64,000 bases of DNA, taken from positions 124,001-188,000 of the forward strand of contig JACRBG010000046.1 of assembly GCA_016234595.1 (NCBI GenBank), written 5' to 3'. The first letter of the stretch is position 1, and each line of letters begins with the position of its first letter. This DNA is from Chloroflexota bacterium (GTDB taxonomy: Bacteria > Chloroflexota > Anaerolineae > Aggregatilineales > J027). Positions 36,043-44,531 of this stretch are shown here, piece after piece. A model generated the notes under the pieces. The model had not been told where the DNA came from. It saw only the letters and a list, made by a program, of their open reading frames with translations, and searched no databases. The position numbers and the translations under genes are program-made.

Positions 36043-36071
36043 TTGACGTGCCATACCCAATTAGGTATACT
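36043..36071 (+). promoter_or_regulatory. Sigma70 promoter of the polyprenyl synthetase gene
   Basis: TTGACG (36043-36048), a 17-bp spacer, and TATACT (36066-36071), about 115 bp upstream of the ATG. This is one of the best promoter matches in the window. Confidence 0.75.
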
Positions 36072-36185
36072 TAATATATGTTAGATCGTGCAATAGTTCA
36101 CAAGCGTACCCATTCAATAGGCTGTTTTCTCGGCAAGATGTGATAACTCTTGTTGGGAATGATTTGCACCTAAAAAGGATCGATC

Positions 36186-37199
36186 ATGACCGCTCCCAGT
36201 AATTTGGCTGTCGAAACACAAGCTCCTACCTCTAATTTGCAGCGGCAAGATTGGGTGCAAGGGGTTCGGGCAGACCTTGAAAAAGTAACGGAGAAAATGC
36301 GCTCCGTTTCATTTCTGGATAATCAATTGTTGGACGCCGCCATCCATATGATTATTGCCAGTGGTGGCAAAAGGATGCGCCCAGCCATTACGATGCTAAT
36401 TGGTCGAGCCGTCAATGCGGCCTACGATCCTATTTTGTCGGTAGCAGCCTCGGTGGAATTGTTACACACAGCCACCTTAGTACACGATGATTTGATTGAT
36501 AGCGCTAAAGAGCGACGCGGTGCGCCAACCTTACATACGGCCCTGCCCCTCGGTGTGACGGTGTTAACAGGTGATTTTCTGTTTGCCCAATCCGCAGCAC
36601 TGGCAGCCGAGGCGAATAATGTTGAGGTTGTTAAAATATTTTCGCGCACATTGGTCAGCATCTGCCGGGGTGAAATTTTGCAGGCGCAAACCAAATGGCA
36701 AGTGCCCACGCTGGATACCTATATTGAGCGTATCTATGGCAAGACAGCAGCGCTATTTGAAGCGGCGGCGGTTTCAGGGGCGATATTAGGTGAAGACATC
36801 TCAGAAGATGAGATTCAAGCCTTTAGCACGTTTGGGCGCGAACTGGGATTGGCTTTCCAGATGATTGATGACGCGCTGGACTTTGTGAGCACCACTGAAA
36901 AATTGGGTAAACCTGCTGGCAATGACCTGCGACAGGGGATTATCACCCTACCCGTGTTGTATTACCTGCAAAACGAGGGTATCCGCGACGACGAGGCCTT
37001 TGTTAAGAGTCTTGATGATCCCGATACACTAGAAGCCGTGATTAAGGGTGTGCGGGACACTGGGGCGGCTCGACAAGCGTATGAATTGGCACGCGATTAT
37101 GTTGCCAAAGCGGAAGCAGCCTTGAGTGGGGTTGAATGGTCAGAAGCCATGGAGTTACTGTCGGATTTAGCCCATTATGCAGTGGCCCGTGACTTTTAA
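36186..37199 (+). CDS. Polyprenyl diphosphate synthase (trans-isoprenyl transferase)
   Basis: 337 residues. Both Asp-rich motifs that bind Mg-diphosphate are present: DDLID (101-105) and DDALD (228-232), plus GGKRMRP (60-66) for isopentenyl diphosphate. It condenses isopentenyl units to a long-chain trans-prenyl diphosphate such as the quinone side chain. A small-residue chain-length region before DDLID (ELLHTATLVH) suggests a medium to long product, but exact length cannot be read. AAGGATCG precedes the ATG. A good promoter lies at 36043 and a terminator at 37281. Confidence 0.94.
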   Translation: MTAPSNLAVETQAPTSNLQRQDWVQGVRADLEKVTEKMRSVSFLDNQLLDAAIHMIIASGGKRMRPAITMLIGRAVNAAYDPILSVAASVELLHTATLVHDDLIDSAKERRGAPTLHTALPLGVTVLTGDFLFAQSAALAAEANNVEVVKIFSRTLVSICRGEILQAQTKWQVPTLDTYIERIYGKTAALFEAAAVSGAILGEDISEDEIQAFSTFGRELGLAFQMIDDALDFVSTTEKLGKPAGNDLRQGIITLPVLYYLQNEGIRDDEAFVKSLDDPDTLEAVIKGVRDTGAARQAYELARDYVAKAEAALSGVEWSEAMELLSDLAHYAVARDF

Positions 37200-37280
37200 A
37201 TAGCCTCCCACCCACATGCTTTGATGTTATACTATACCTAGCTTACTGGAAGACTCCAGCAGAGCGAATACCAACAAAAG

Positions 37281-37309
37281 ACGCATGGGGGGCGACCCGT
37301 GCGTTTTTT
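37281..37309 (+). terminator. Terminator of the polyprenyl synthase gene
   Basis: ACGCATGGG (37281-37289) pairs with CCCGTGCGT (37296-37304), one G-T pair, followed by a run of six Ts ending at 37309. Confidence 0.88.
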
Positions 37310-37313
37310 GTTT

Positions 37314-37865
37314 TCACACTGTCGGGCCTTCTTCGAGTGAAAACGTTGTCTTATTCCCCATTACATCAAGATTTATTTGCCTATCTAGGACAGTGTAATC
37401 CCATGGTGGCTCAACAAAGGTAGTCCACAGCTTTTCACCATTAATCCGCCACGCCACTAATTCCAACTCTGCCGACATAACCACAAATTCACCATATCTA
37501 GCCCAAGACAAAAAGCCCATATCAGCAGTATCTAGCCATAGTTTGGTATAGGGATTCAAGTGAAAAGAGGAAATCCGCTTCCCTGCCCCAATAAAAAGAA
37601 GATCAGTTTCAGGAACATATAGAATAGCCGGATTGAAAATATTTCCATGTGATCCGAAGCATTGAATGACAACCAATTGAATCTCGCTTGGGTTGGCAAC
37701 CGAAACACAAAAATATTCCGCATAGTCGTTCGTACCACATAACTCTAAATCTATGGCTTCTACAATGAGCGGTTTATACGCTGAATGTAAATCGGATACC
37801 GTGAGTGCCCTAGAAAGAGTAAAAACATACTTTTCAGTGGAGATCCCAACTAAGCCCATCATCAA
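37314..37865 (-). CDS. Hypothetical beta-rich protein, last gene of six-gene operon
   Basis: 183 residues, soluble, no signal. Strand-rich with short repeats like a partial beta-propeller (ILYVPETDLLFIGAGKRISSFHL, FVVMSAELELVAWRINGEKLW), and a C-terminal conserved-looking block around VEPPWDYTVLDRQINLDVMG. I recall this as a widespread unnamed family but cannot assign function. The start is one of three successive ATGs directly after the CoA-binding gene stop (1-bp gap). Confidence 0.65.
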   Translation of the reverse strand: MMMGLVGISTEKYVFTLSRALTVSDLHSAYKPLIVEAIDLELCGTNDYAEYFCVSVANPSEIQLVVIQCFGSHGNIFNPAILYVPETDLLFIGAGKRISSFHLNPYTKLWLDTADMGFLSWARYGEFVVMSAELELVAWRINGEKLWTTFVEPPWDYTVLDRQINLDVMGNKTTFSLEEGPTV

Positions 37866-37866
37866 A

Positions 37867-38295
37867 TCATCTCATCAGGCGAGCATGAAGCACTTTGATA
37901 CAAGAATCCATCACTAACGGATAGCCCATTTGCTCAGCGACTTGTTCTAAGTCGTTATCAAAAACGCCTAGTTGTGCCCAAACGGACTTTGCCCCAACTT
38001 GAATCGCCTCATCAAAGACACCTGCCAAATGTTCAGAGCGGCGGAACACATTCACAATATCAATCGGTTCAGGGATAGAGGCCATATCGGGATAACATTT
38101 TTCGCCATTAATTTCGCTGACCGTCGGATTAACTGGATAGACTTTATAACCGACGTGCTTCAGATATTGGGCTATTTGATAGCTAGTGCGGCTGGGATTG
38201 TCGGAGTGCCCGACGACGGCTATCACGTGCGAATGAGTCAGTAAATCGCGTATTTGACTATCGGTTAACAATCTAGTCTCCTTATTCTTAGACAA
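37867..38295 (-). CDS. CoA-binding domain protein (YccU-like)
   Basis: 142 residues with a stand-alone CoA-binding Rossmann fold: VIAVVGHSDNPSRTSYQIAQYL (nucleotide loop), YKVYPVNPTVSEINGEKCYPDMASIPEPIDIVNVFRR, and the end VMDSCIKVLHARL with the conserved Cys. The family is related to succinyl-CoA synthetase alpha but lacks the catalytic domain; its role is not established. The start overlaps the upstream gene by 8 bp. Confidence 0.9.
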   Translation of the reverse strand: MSKNKETRLLTDSQIRDLLTHSHVIAVVGHSDNPSRTSYQIAQYLKHVGYKVYPVNPTVSEINGEKCYPDMASIPEPIDIVNVFRRSEHLAGVFDEAIQVGAKSVWAQLGVFDNDLEQVAEQMGYPLVMDSCIKVLHARLMR

Positions 38296-38674
38296 TGGTC
38301 AGGTGCAGCTCGCGTGCATCTTTTTGAACGGGTGGCGGCGGCTCGTCCTCACCCTCTTTCATCTCATCCCGATAATAGAGATTGGCGGAGACACGATAGT
38401 CCCCAACAGGATCGGGCACACCACGAATGTGCATCGTAAATTCCATGCGGGGGTGCATCGTCTCGATGATGCTCAGATTGGCAATGGGACGCTCCTCACC
38501 ACCAATAGTCCGCCACATGATTACTTCGAGATTGGGCCGTTGTTGAAACGGAGTCACATGTACCCGCAGTTTGACCCGCCATTTATCAGGGTAGGGTTCA
38601 ACCTCTAACAACTCGATTTTCACTTTATCGGGTGGCTGTGGCACGTCCCCCGGCTCAAAAAAACTGATGGTCAT
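38288..38674 (-). CDS. Hypothetical beta-sandwich-like protein
   Basis: 128 residues, no signal or membrane segment. Alternating strands (IELLEVEPYPDKWRVKLRVHV, MHPRMEFTMHIRGVPDPVGDYRVSANLYYR) suggest an Ig-like beta sandwich; a Glu/Pro-rich loop (EGEDEPPPPV) comes near the end. No family was recognised. It overlaps the CoA-binding gene start by 8 bp and follows the ACT gene by 13 bp. Confidence 0.65.
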   Translation of the reverse strand: MTISFFEPGDVPQPPDKVKIELLEVEPYPDKWRVKLRVHVTPFQQRPNLEVIMWRTIGGEERPIANLSIIETMHPRMEFTMHIRGVPDPVGDYRVSANLYYRDEMKEGEDEPPPPVQKDARELHLTIV

Positions 38675-38687
38675 CTTGATTTAATCC

Positions 38688-39113
38688 TTACTTTGCGGCT
38701 TGGAGAGTTGCCCATGCTTTTTCAAACGAATCGGCGGGAACAAGGATATGGTCACGCGAGAATGCGCCGAGTGGAATAAGTGAAATCCCAGCCTCAGCAA
38801 GTAGCGTGGCGACCAATGCCATAAACCCTGTGAGCGAAAATTCCAATACCATATCAAATGTAATCAGGCGGTATTCGCCATGCTGCTCGGCCAAAGGTAG
38901 ACGTTTGGCGTAGTCTTCTTGCCACGCCTCTAATGACATCACAAGGGTGACTTCATCCTTATCGGCAATCAGGGCGCTAAAGGATTCGCCTAAGTCAGCT
39001 ACGATACCAGCCCCGGCCCAGATGGCGCTGGCAGGCAATTTGATGAAAGTGTAGATCACCTCATCAGTATAAAGAGGGGTTTGCGATAGAACTTCTTTCG
39101 CGGAAAGACTCAT
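38688..39113 (-). CDS. ACT-domain protein
   Basis: 141 residues from ATG 39113, with GAGGA just before. The C-terminal half looks like ACT_7: VLEFSLTGFMALVATLLAEAGISLIPLGAFSRDHILVPADSFEKAWATL, including the common F-S-x-D-H-x-L-V pattern. This small-molecule-binding fold usually binds amino acids and regulates enzymes. It starts 7 bp after the secreted esterase stop. Confidence 0.85.
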   Translation of the reverse strand: MSLSAKEVLSQTPLYTDEVIYTFIKLPASAIWAGAGIVADLGESFSALIADKDEVTLVMSLEAWQEDYAKRLPLAEQHGEYRLITFDMVLEFSLTGFMALVATLLAEAGISLIPLGAFSRDHILVPADSFEKAWATLQAAK

Positions 39114-39120
39114 GAAATCC

Positions 39121-40353
39121 TCAACTGTTCTGTGTACCAAAAAAGTAGATCAACATATCATCGAGAAGTGCCCGCCAATTGCCCCACGAATGGCCCTCCG
39201 GGGTTTCGATATAAAACATGGGATAGCCTTTGGTTTCGAATATATCACGCAAACGATGGGTATTTGCAATGTCATCCCAGACTGACCCCTGACTCATAAA
39301 AATATTGAGGGGTAGACGATCCGACTGCTCATAGGCATCAATGACCGTCGTATCTACCCACAAAGCAGGGGACTGAATCGCTAATAGGCCGAATGTGTCG
39401 GGATGGGTTAGGCCCATGTAGGCTGAATTCAAGCCGCCTAATGACGTGCCAAGAATCGCACGGGATTCAGGCCGGGCATCGGTTTTAAAGGCGAAATCAA
39501 TCACTGGAACTAATTCTTCGGTGAGAAATGCGCCAAATTTATCGTTGGTGATGTACTGTTCTTCCCGCCGATTGGTAAAGGCATCCGTAGGGTCACGCGG
39601 GTCAATAAAAACCGCGATGACGGGCTGGATTTTGCTATCAGCGATTAAATTATCCAAAACGATGACCATGCTGCCCATCTGGTCATCTGAATATTCTTGA
39701 CCATCAGTAACGTAAATCACAGGGAGATGGTCTAAATTGGCATAATTGGCAGGGGTATAGACACGATAGGTGATTTTGTAACCCAAGTTGCGGCTGGTGA
39801 CAACAATATTGTCACGCAACGTCCCTTTTTCAATTTCGTCACGGACAATTGTGTCGGCGGGATAGATATATTCGGGCATTCGCAATTCAGAATTTGGCCC
39901 AAAGCCCCCCACTTGCTGATAGGGGTTGAGGGGGTCGAGTATCCATTCAGTATCGTACAATACAATTTTATAATCGAGGCGGGCATTGAGCGGGAAATGA
40001 CGCACTAACATCCATAAATCAGTATCGCCTTGTTTCTCGCCAAGTGTTTCATCAGTGCTATCCCACCCGCTAAAATCACCCCGCCATTCGACCTTACTGG
40101 CGTTACCTCGGTAGAGAAAAACGCAGGTATCACCCCAAATTAGGGGCATATGACCGCTGGCGACGATTGTGTCCCAAAATGGATCAATATCACCACTAGC
40201 GACGGCGGAATCGAGGGCCACTTTAAATTCCTCAAAAGTGGCATAGGGTAGAGGCAGTGGCGAGTCGTCTTGGGCAAGGAGGTTAGACAATGGCTGAACA
40301 ACGACCCAGAAGATAGCAGCTACCAGAACTAACAATCGGATAGAGTTCATCAT
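39121..40353 (-). CDS. Secreted esterase, enterochelin-esterase-like
   Basis: 410 residues from ATG 40353, just 4 bp after the upstream stop. Signal peptide is residues 1-28 (ending LLAQ). An N-terminal E-set/CBM48-like domain (WRGDFSGWDSTDE, YKIVLYDTEWILDPLNPY) is followed by an alpha/beta-hydrolase of the PF00756 esterase family: LPVIYVTDGQEY, nucleophile in GTSLGG, and a His in ETPEGHSWGNWR. This layout matches Fes/IroE-type and carbohydrate-esterase proteins. It likely hydrolyses an ester outside the membrane. A siderophore link is possible given the SerK/SbnI-like neighbour, but not shown. Confidence 0.88.
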   Translation of the reverse strand: MMNSIRLLVLVAAIFWVVVQPLSNLLAQDDSPLPLPYATFEEFKVALDSAVASGDIDPFWDTIVASGHMPLIWGDTCVFLYRGNASKVEWRGDFSGWDSTDETLGEKQGDTDLWMLVRHFPLNARLDYKIVLYDTEWILDPLNPYQQVGGFGPNSELRMPEYIYPADTIVRDEIEKGTLRDNIVVTSRNLGYKITYRVYTPANYANLDHLPVIYVTDGQEYSDDQMGSMVIVLDNLIADSKIQPVIAVFIDPRDPTDAFTNRREEQYITNDKFGAFLTEELVPVIDFAFKTDARPESRAILGTSLGGLNSAYMGLTHPDTFGLLAIQSPALWVDTTVIDAYEQSDRLPLNIFMSQGSVWDDIANTHRLRDIFETKGYPMFYIETPEGHSWGNWRALLDDMLIYFFGTQNS

Positions 40354-40357
40354 CGCC

Positions 40358-41224
40358 TCATTCATCAAACAGATAGGTAGATTCGGCATAAAAACGCACC
40401 GCCCGCTGCGAGATTTTCTCAATGACCCACTTTTCGAGGGCGGCATTTTTGTCAGCAAGTGAGGTGTGGGAATCCCGCAGGGCTTCTAACGGATAATTCA
40501 AGCGCATCGCCCTGCCCTGAATAATATGCCGCGAGATGCCGGGGGGAAGCAAAATTTGGTCACGCGCTGCGACCATAATTTCAGCCGGTTCATAATGTGG
40601 AAAAACAATCAGGGCGGTTGAGGTCGGAAACATCTGGCGAACAAGGACAGGGTCGTGGCTATTCAGGCGATCTAATTTGCCGGTTTGGCGATAACAATCC
40701 ACTAATTCGATGAGGTGGCGGTTACGGGCTTTCAGGCTGAGATCGGATGTGGTCAAGACATAGGCCATCTTAGACGCTATCTCGACAATATAGGCCAGCG
40801 CCTCACGTCGAGCAAGGGTCGCACGCGCCGTCAAGATGTCCGATTCGTAAACCTCGACATTCGGTAGATGTTGGATGCTGGGGAGTATCTGGGCAAAAGG
40901 CATCTCCGAAATGACATGATTCCATGTATCCAGCTTCACCTGACCCGATTCATAATCCACCACCTGTACCAAAATATGCGGATAACCAAGATGCTTGAGG
41001 GAATGGCAACGATTCGCCCCGTCAAGCACAACGTACATATTCTCCGCGTCAGGCAAAGGAGCAACAAGGGGGGGATGCAACCAAATACCAGAGGCTTCAA
41101 TACGACGCATTAAGGGCTGGGAACGTTGGGCATCATGTTCTTCATGGGGCAATACACGGTCAAGTTCCACAATCCGCAACATGGGCGGACGGACTTCTGA
41201 AATGGAGTCATCAGTATGCAGCAC
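40358..41224 (-). CDS. ParB/sulfiredoxin-fold protein, SerK/SbnI-like
   Basis: 288 residues from GTG 41224, with AAGGAATT upstream. The N-terminal domain has the ParB/Srx fold pattern: a first strand and LDRVLPHEEHD, then VVLDGANRCHSLKHLGYPHILVQVV, which matches the D-G-x-x-R region of free serine kinases (SerK, SbnI). A longer helical C-terminal part follows. It could phosphorylate free L-serine or act as a DNA-binding regulator as ParB-like proteins do. No helix-turn-helix is evident. It is the first gene of the operon; a -10 TATAAT lies at 41271-41276 on its strand. Confidence 0.75.
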   Translation of the reverse strand: MLHTDDSISEVRPPMLRIVELDRVLPHEEHDAQRSQPLMRRIEASGIWLHPPLVAPLPDAENMYVVLDGANRCHSLKHLGYPHILVQVVDYESGQVKLDTWNHVISEMPFAQILPSIQHLPNVEVYESDILTARATLARREALAYIVEIASKMAYVLTTSDLSLKARNRHLIELVDCYRQTGKLDRLNSHDPVLVRQMFPTSTALIVFPHYEPAEIMVAARDQILLPPGISRHIIQGRAMRLNYPLEALRDSHTSLADKNAALEKWVIEKISQRAVRFYAESTYLFDE

Positions 41225-41425
41225 GGTAATTCCTTATCATTTCATGGGAGATTAGATAACTTGCCTAATAATTATAAGCGCAATTTAGTATTCATCTAAG
41301 AATTTTTTCATTTAAATAGAGGATAAACGTCCTGTTGCGAAAAATGGCGTTATGGGTAAATTTAGACTATTATTCAATAAAAGCGAATCATGTTTCTTGC
41401 GAAAACTCTTCAGGAGGCCAGCACC

Positions 41426-43123
41426 ATGCAACGTGTCTACCGATTATTTATTGCCATCGCGTTGTTGGCAATAATGGTGAGCGTTCTTATTCTTACACCG
41501 CACCCCACATCGGCCCAAGATGGTGGGCAGCAAAATACCCAGCATGTGGTTCAACGCGGCGAAAGCCTTTATGGTATTGCACGCCAATATGGAGTCACGG
41601 TGCTTGCGATTGCCCAAGCCAATAATATTTCTAACCCGAACCTTATTTATGTGGGGCAGGTTTTAAAGATTCCAGTAGCAACAACGCCAACGGCCACCAC
41701 GCCTGCACCCACTACGCCAACCACGCCGACGACGCCTGCCCCAACCACGGTAACACCAGCGGCGACGACTCCCCCACCCGCAACTGGCCCAACCGTGCAT
41801 GTGGTGCAAGTTGGTGAAAATTTGTACCGTATCGCCTTGAAATACGGCACGACGGTTCAGGCCATTAGTCAAGCGAATGGAATTACCAATCCGAATTTAA
41901 TTTATGTGGGAATGCAACTCAACATTCCTGCGCCGGGTGCACCATTGGCGGTTGTACCAGCAGCGACGACACCCGCGCCAACCACGCCTGCTCCAACTAC
42001 ACCAGCCCCAGCAGGCACGACTGAAGCCGCAGGGGGAGAAACAACTGAAGTTGCCACGACGCCTGCCCCACCATCTGGTGCTCAGGCCGCCGCTGTACCT
42101 TTTGATTATGGCATTCAGGTGCAGTTGTTTGGGCAAGATACAGCGAAAGTTATTGATAATTTGACCCGCTTGGGTGTTAGCTGGGTAAAACAAGAAATTT
42201 CGTGGGCCACCTTTGAACCGACCAAAGGCAATATCAATTTTGATGATATTGACACCGTAATGGATGCATTGGATGGGGCGGGTTTTAGCATTATGCTGAC
42301 TGTGTATGATGCCCCTGATTGGGCACGCGGCGCGACGGAAGAAAACGGCCCACCCACCGACAATCAAGACTTCGCCAATTTCATGACCCAACTGGCGACA
42401 CGCTATGCGGGTCGAGTGGATGCCTATGAAATTTGGAAAGAACCCAATCTGCGCCGTGAATGGAATGGCAAAGCCTATGGCAAGCCATTGAGCGCGGCTG
42501 GCTATGTAGAATTGCTACGCGCTGGTTATACCGCCGTCAAAGCCGCCGATTCAGAAGCAGTAGTGGTCAGTGGTGGTCTTGCTCCAACGGGTTTGGACAG
42601 CCCCGATAACGCGATTAGTGACCGCAACTTCCTGCGCCAAATGTATCAGGCGGGGTTCAATAATGTAGCCGATGCGATTGGAGTGCATCCCTTTGGTTTT
42701 GGCAACCCGCCCGATTCCACCTGCTGTGAGACCATCCCACAAATTACAGGATGGGACGACCACCCCAGTTTCTTCTTCCAGAACACCCTACAAGATTATC
42801 GCGCCATTATGAGCGAATTTAACGATAGTGGCCGCTTCTTGTGGTTGACCGAATTTGGCTGGGGCAGTTCCGAAAATCTGCCGGGGGATGTCAACCCGAA
42901 CTATGGGTTTGTGGAATTCACCAGTTTGGATGAACAATCACAATACACCATTCGCGCCTTTGAAATCGGGAATGAACTTGGATTTGTTGGGCCGATGTTC
43001 CTGTGGAATCTAAACTTCTGCGAAGTATTTGGCATCGGTTCAGCGGAATGCTATTGGAGTCTGCTCGATCCGGCAGGCAATCCCAAACCCGTGTTCTTTG
43101 CGGTTGAAGGCATCGAGAAGTAA
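41426..43123 (+). CDS. Secreted LysM-LysM glycoside-hydrolase-like protein
   Basis: 565 residues from ATG 41426, 8 nt after a perfect AGGAGG. Signal peptide is about 1-30. Two typical LysM modules (about 39-84 and 125-169) are joined by Thr/Pro/Ala linkers, so it should bind peptidoglycan or chitin-like glycans. The rest (about 225-565) is a GH-A clan TIM barrel: YEIWKEPNL holds the acid/base Glu339, and WLTEFGWGS the nucleophile Glu476. Clan GH-A normally has Asn just before the acid/base; here it is Lys338. Substrate is unknown. A terminator follows at 43152. Confidence 0.9.
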   Translation: MQRVYRLFIAIALLAIMVSVLILTPHPTSAQDGGQQNTQHVVQRGESLYGIARQYGVTVLAIAQANNISNPNLIYVGQVLKIPVATTPTATTPAPTTPTTPTTPAPTTVTPAATTPPPATGPTVHVVQVGENLYRIALKYGTTVQAISQANGITNPNLIYVGMQLNIPAPGAPLAVVPAATTPAPTTPAPTTPAPAGTTEAAGGETTEVATTPAPPSGAQAAAVPFDYGIQVQLFGQDTAKVIDNLTRLGVSWVKQEISWATFEPTKGNINFDDIDTVMDALDGAGFSIMLTVYDAPDWARGATEENGPPTDNQDFANFMTQLATRYAGRVDAYEIWKEPNLRREWNGKAYGKPLSAAGYVELLRAGYTAVKAADSEAVVVSGGLAPTGLDSPDNAISDRNFLRQMYQAGFNNVADAIGVHPFGFGNPPDSTCCETIPQITGWDDHPSFFFQNTLQDYRAIMSEFNDSGRFLWLTEFGWGSSENLPGDVNPNYGFVEFTSLDEQSQYTIRAFEIGNELGFVGPMFLWNLNFCEVFGIGSAECYWSLLDPAGNPKPVFFAVEGIEK

Positions 43124-43151
43124 TTCCAACAGTAATCGAGTAGTAACTTCA

Positions 43152-43192
43152 AGCCCCCTGCCCTAAATCAATGGGTTTTAGGGGGCTTTTTC
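43152..43192 (+). terminator. Terminator of the LysM glycosidase gene
   Basis: AGCCCCCT (43152-43159) pairs with AGGGGGCT (43180-43187), with an inner CCTAAA/TTTTAGG extension, then TTTTTC. Confidence 0.88.
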
Positions 43193-43367
43193 TCGCCCAA
43201 GTAATCAAGCCGTGAATAATTGCATCGTTACTTTTAAGCCACATCCAATCTGCGGGTAATAGATTTTTTACAAATCTCACCTAAAGTGGTTACAAAATCA
43301 CACTATGCTAAGTAGTTGAGTTTCCAAAAAGCACATCTCAATATCCGTTGGGGAGGAGTTAACCAAC

Positions 43368-44477
43368 ATGAACATGATGAAGCGTCTCATGTGGACGAGT
43401 ATTATTGTTATGGTATTCGCTTCGGTGTTCGCCATTGGAGTCGTTGTTGGGGTACAAGCGCAAGATAATCGCAGCCAGCTAGACCCCTTACCGGCTGGTG
43501 CGCCCTATCAGCCTAATACGGCTGAATTAAACCTGAATCAGCTTTACGAACAGGCGATTCTATCCGTAGTCAACATATCGGTCGTCAAGCCAAATGCCTT
43601 TGGCGAAGGCAGCGGTTTTGTGATTGACGCTGAAGGCCATATTGTGACGAACAACCATGTTGCCGAAAACGCCCAATATTTGGAAGTGACATTTGCCGAT
43701 GGCACGATCCGCGAGGCGACAGTTGTTGGGCGTGATCCCGATTCCGACTTGGCCGTCATCAAAATTGATCCGACAGGCTTGACCTTACACCCAGTTACAC
43801 TAGGGGATTCGGATCAGGTATTTGTAGGGCAGCAGGTCATGGCAATCGGCAATCCATTTGGGCAGTCGTTTACATTGACCACTGGGGTTGTCAGTGCGCT
43901 TGACCGCAGCCTGACCGCCGAGAGTAATTTCAGCATCCCCGAGGTCATTCAAACCGACGCGGCCATCAACCCCGGTAACAGTGGCGGCCCGTTGCTAGAT
44001 ATGTCGGGTAATGTGATTGGGGTTAATACGGCCATCAATACTGAGTCGGGTAGTAATTCGGGTGTAAGTTTCTCTGTACCTTCTAATACCATTCGCAGGG
44101 TTGCACCCTACTTGATTCAATATGGTAGCTATCAACACACATGGCTTGGCATTACAGGCAATACATTACGACCAGAACAAATCGAGGCGATGAATTTACC
44201 TGCTGATACTAAAGGCGTGTTGGTTGGTGAATTGCAACGAGGCGGCCCAGCGGCCAACGCCGGAATACGTGGTTCCACCAACGAGATTCGCACATCACTT
44301 GGAACCCTAAGTGTGTCAGGGGACGTGATTACGGCGATTAACGATACGCCCATCACCAGCATGAGTGACCTGATTAGCTTCCTTGATACGACCCACCCCG
44401 GCGATAAGGTGACAGTGAGCATTATTCGGGATGGGAAGACGCAGACAGTCGACATCACGTTGGAAGCTCGTCCATAA
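43368..44477 (+). CDS. HtrA/DegP-type serine protease with PDZ domain
   Basis: 369 residues. An N-terminal signal anchor (about 10-31) is followed by a trypsin-like domain with the full triad: His97 in TNNHV, Asp127 in DSDLAVIK and Ser205 in GNSGGPL. One PDZ domain (about 255-365) holds GVLVGELQRGGPAANAGI and GDVITAINDTPI. Membrane-tethered quality-control protease acting outside the membrane on misfolded proteins. GGGGAGG precedes the ATG. A bidirectional-looking hairpin follows. Confidence 0.96.
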   Translation: MNMMKRLMWTSIIVMVFASVFAIGVVVGVQAQDNRSQLDPLPAGAPYQPNTAELNLNQLYEQAILSVVNISVVKPNAFGEGSGFVIDAEGHIVTNNHVAENAQYLEVTFADGTIREATVVGRDPDSDLAVIKIDPTGLTLHPVTLGDSDQVFVGQQVMAIGNPFGQSFTLTTGVVSALDRSLTAESNFSIPEVIQTDAAINPGNSGGPLLDMSGNVIGVNTAINTESGSNSGVSFSVPSNTIRRVAPYLIQYGSYQHTWLGITGNTLRPEQIEAMNLPADTKGVLVGELQRGGPAANAGIRGSTNEIRTSLGTLSVSGDVITAINDTPITSMSDLISFLDTTHPGDKVTVSIIRDGKTQTVDITLEARP

Positions 44478-44500
44478 GGACTCAACCTGACTAACTATCA

Positions 44501-44531
44501 AGAGGCTAACCGCAGGGTTGGCCTCTTTTTA
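44501..44531 (+). terminator. Terminator of the HtrA gene
   Basis: AGAGGC (44501-44506) pairs with GCCTCT (44521-44526), extended by AACC/GGTT, then TTTTT. It overlaps the 3' end of the convergent DUF5060/GH5-like gene. Confidence 0.85.

Noticed and set aside
41654-42080. Repetitive ACC/CCN-rich DNA in the LysM glycosidase gene
   Set aside because: It looked like a tandem repeat, but it is just the Thr/Pro/Ala linker coding sequence of one open gene.
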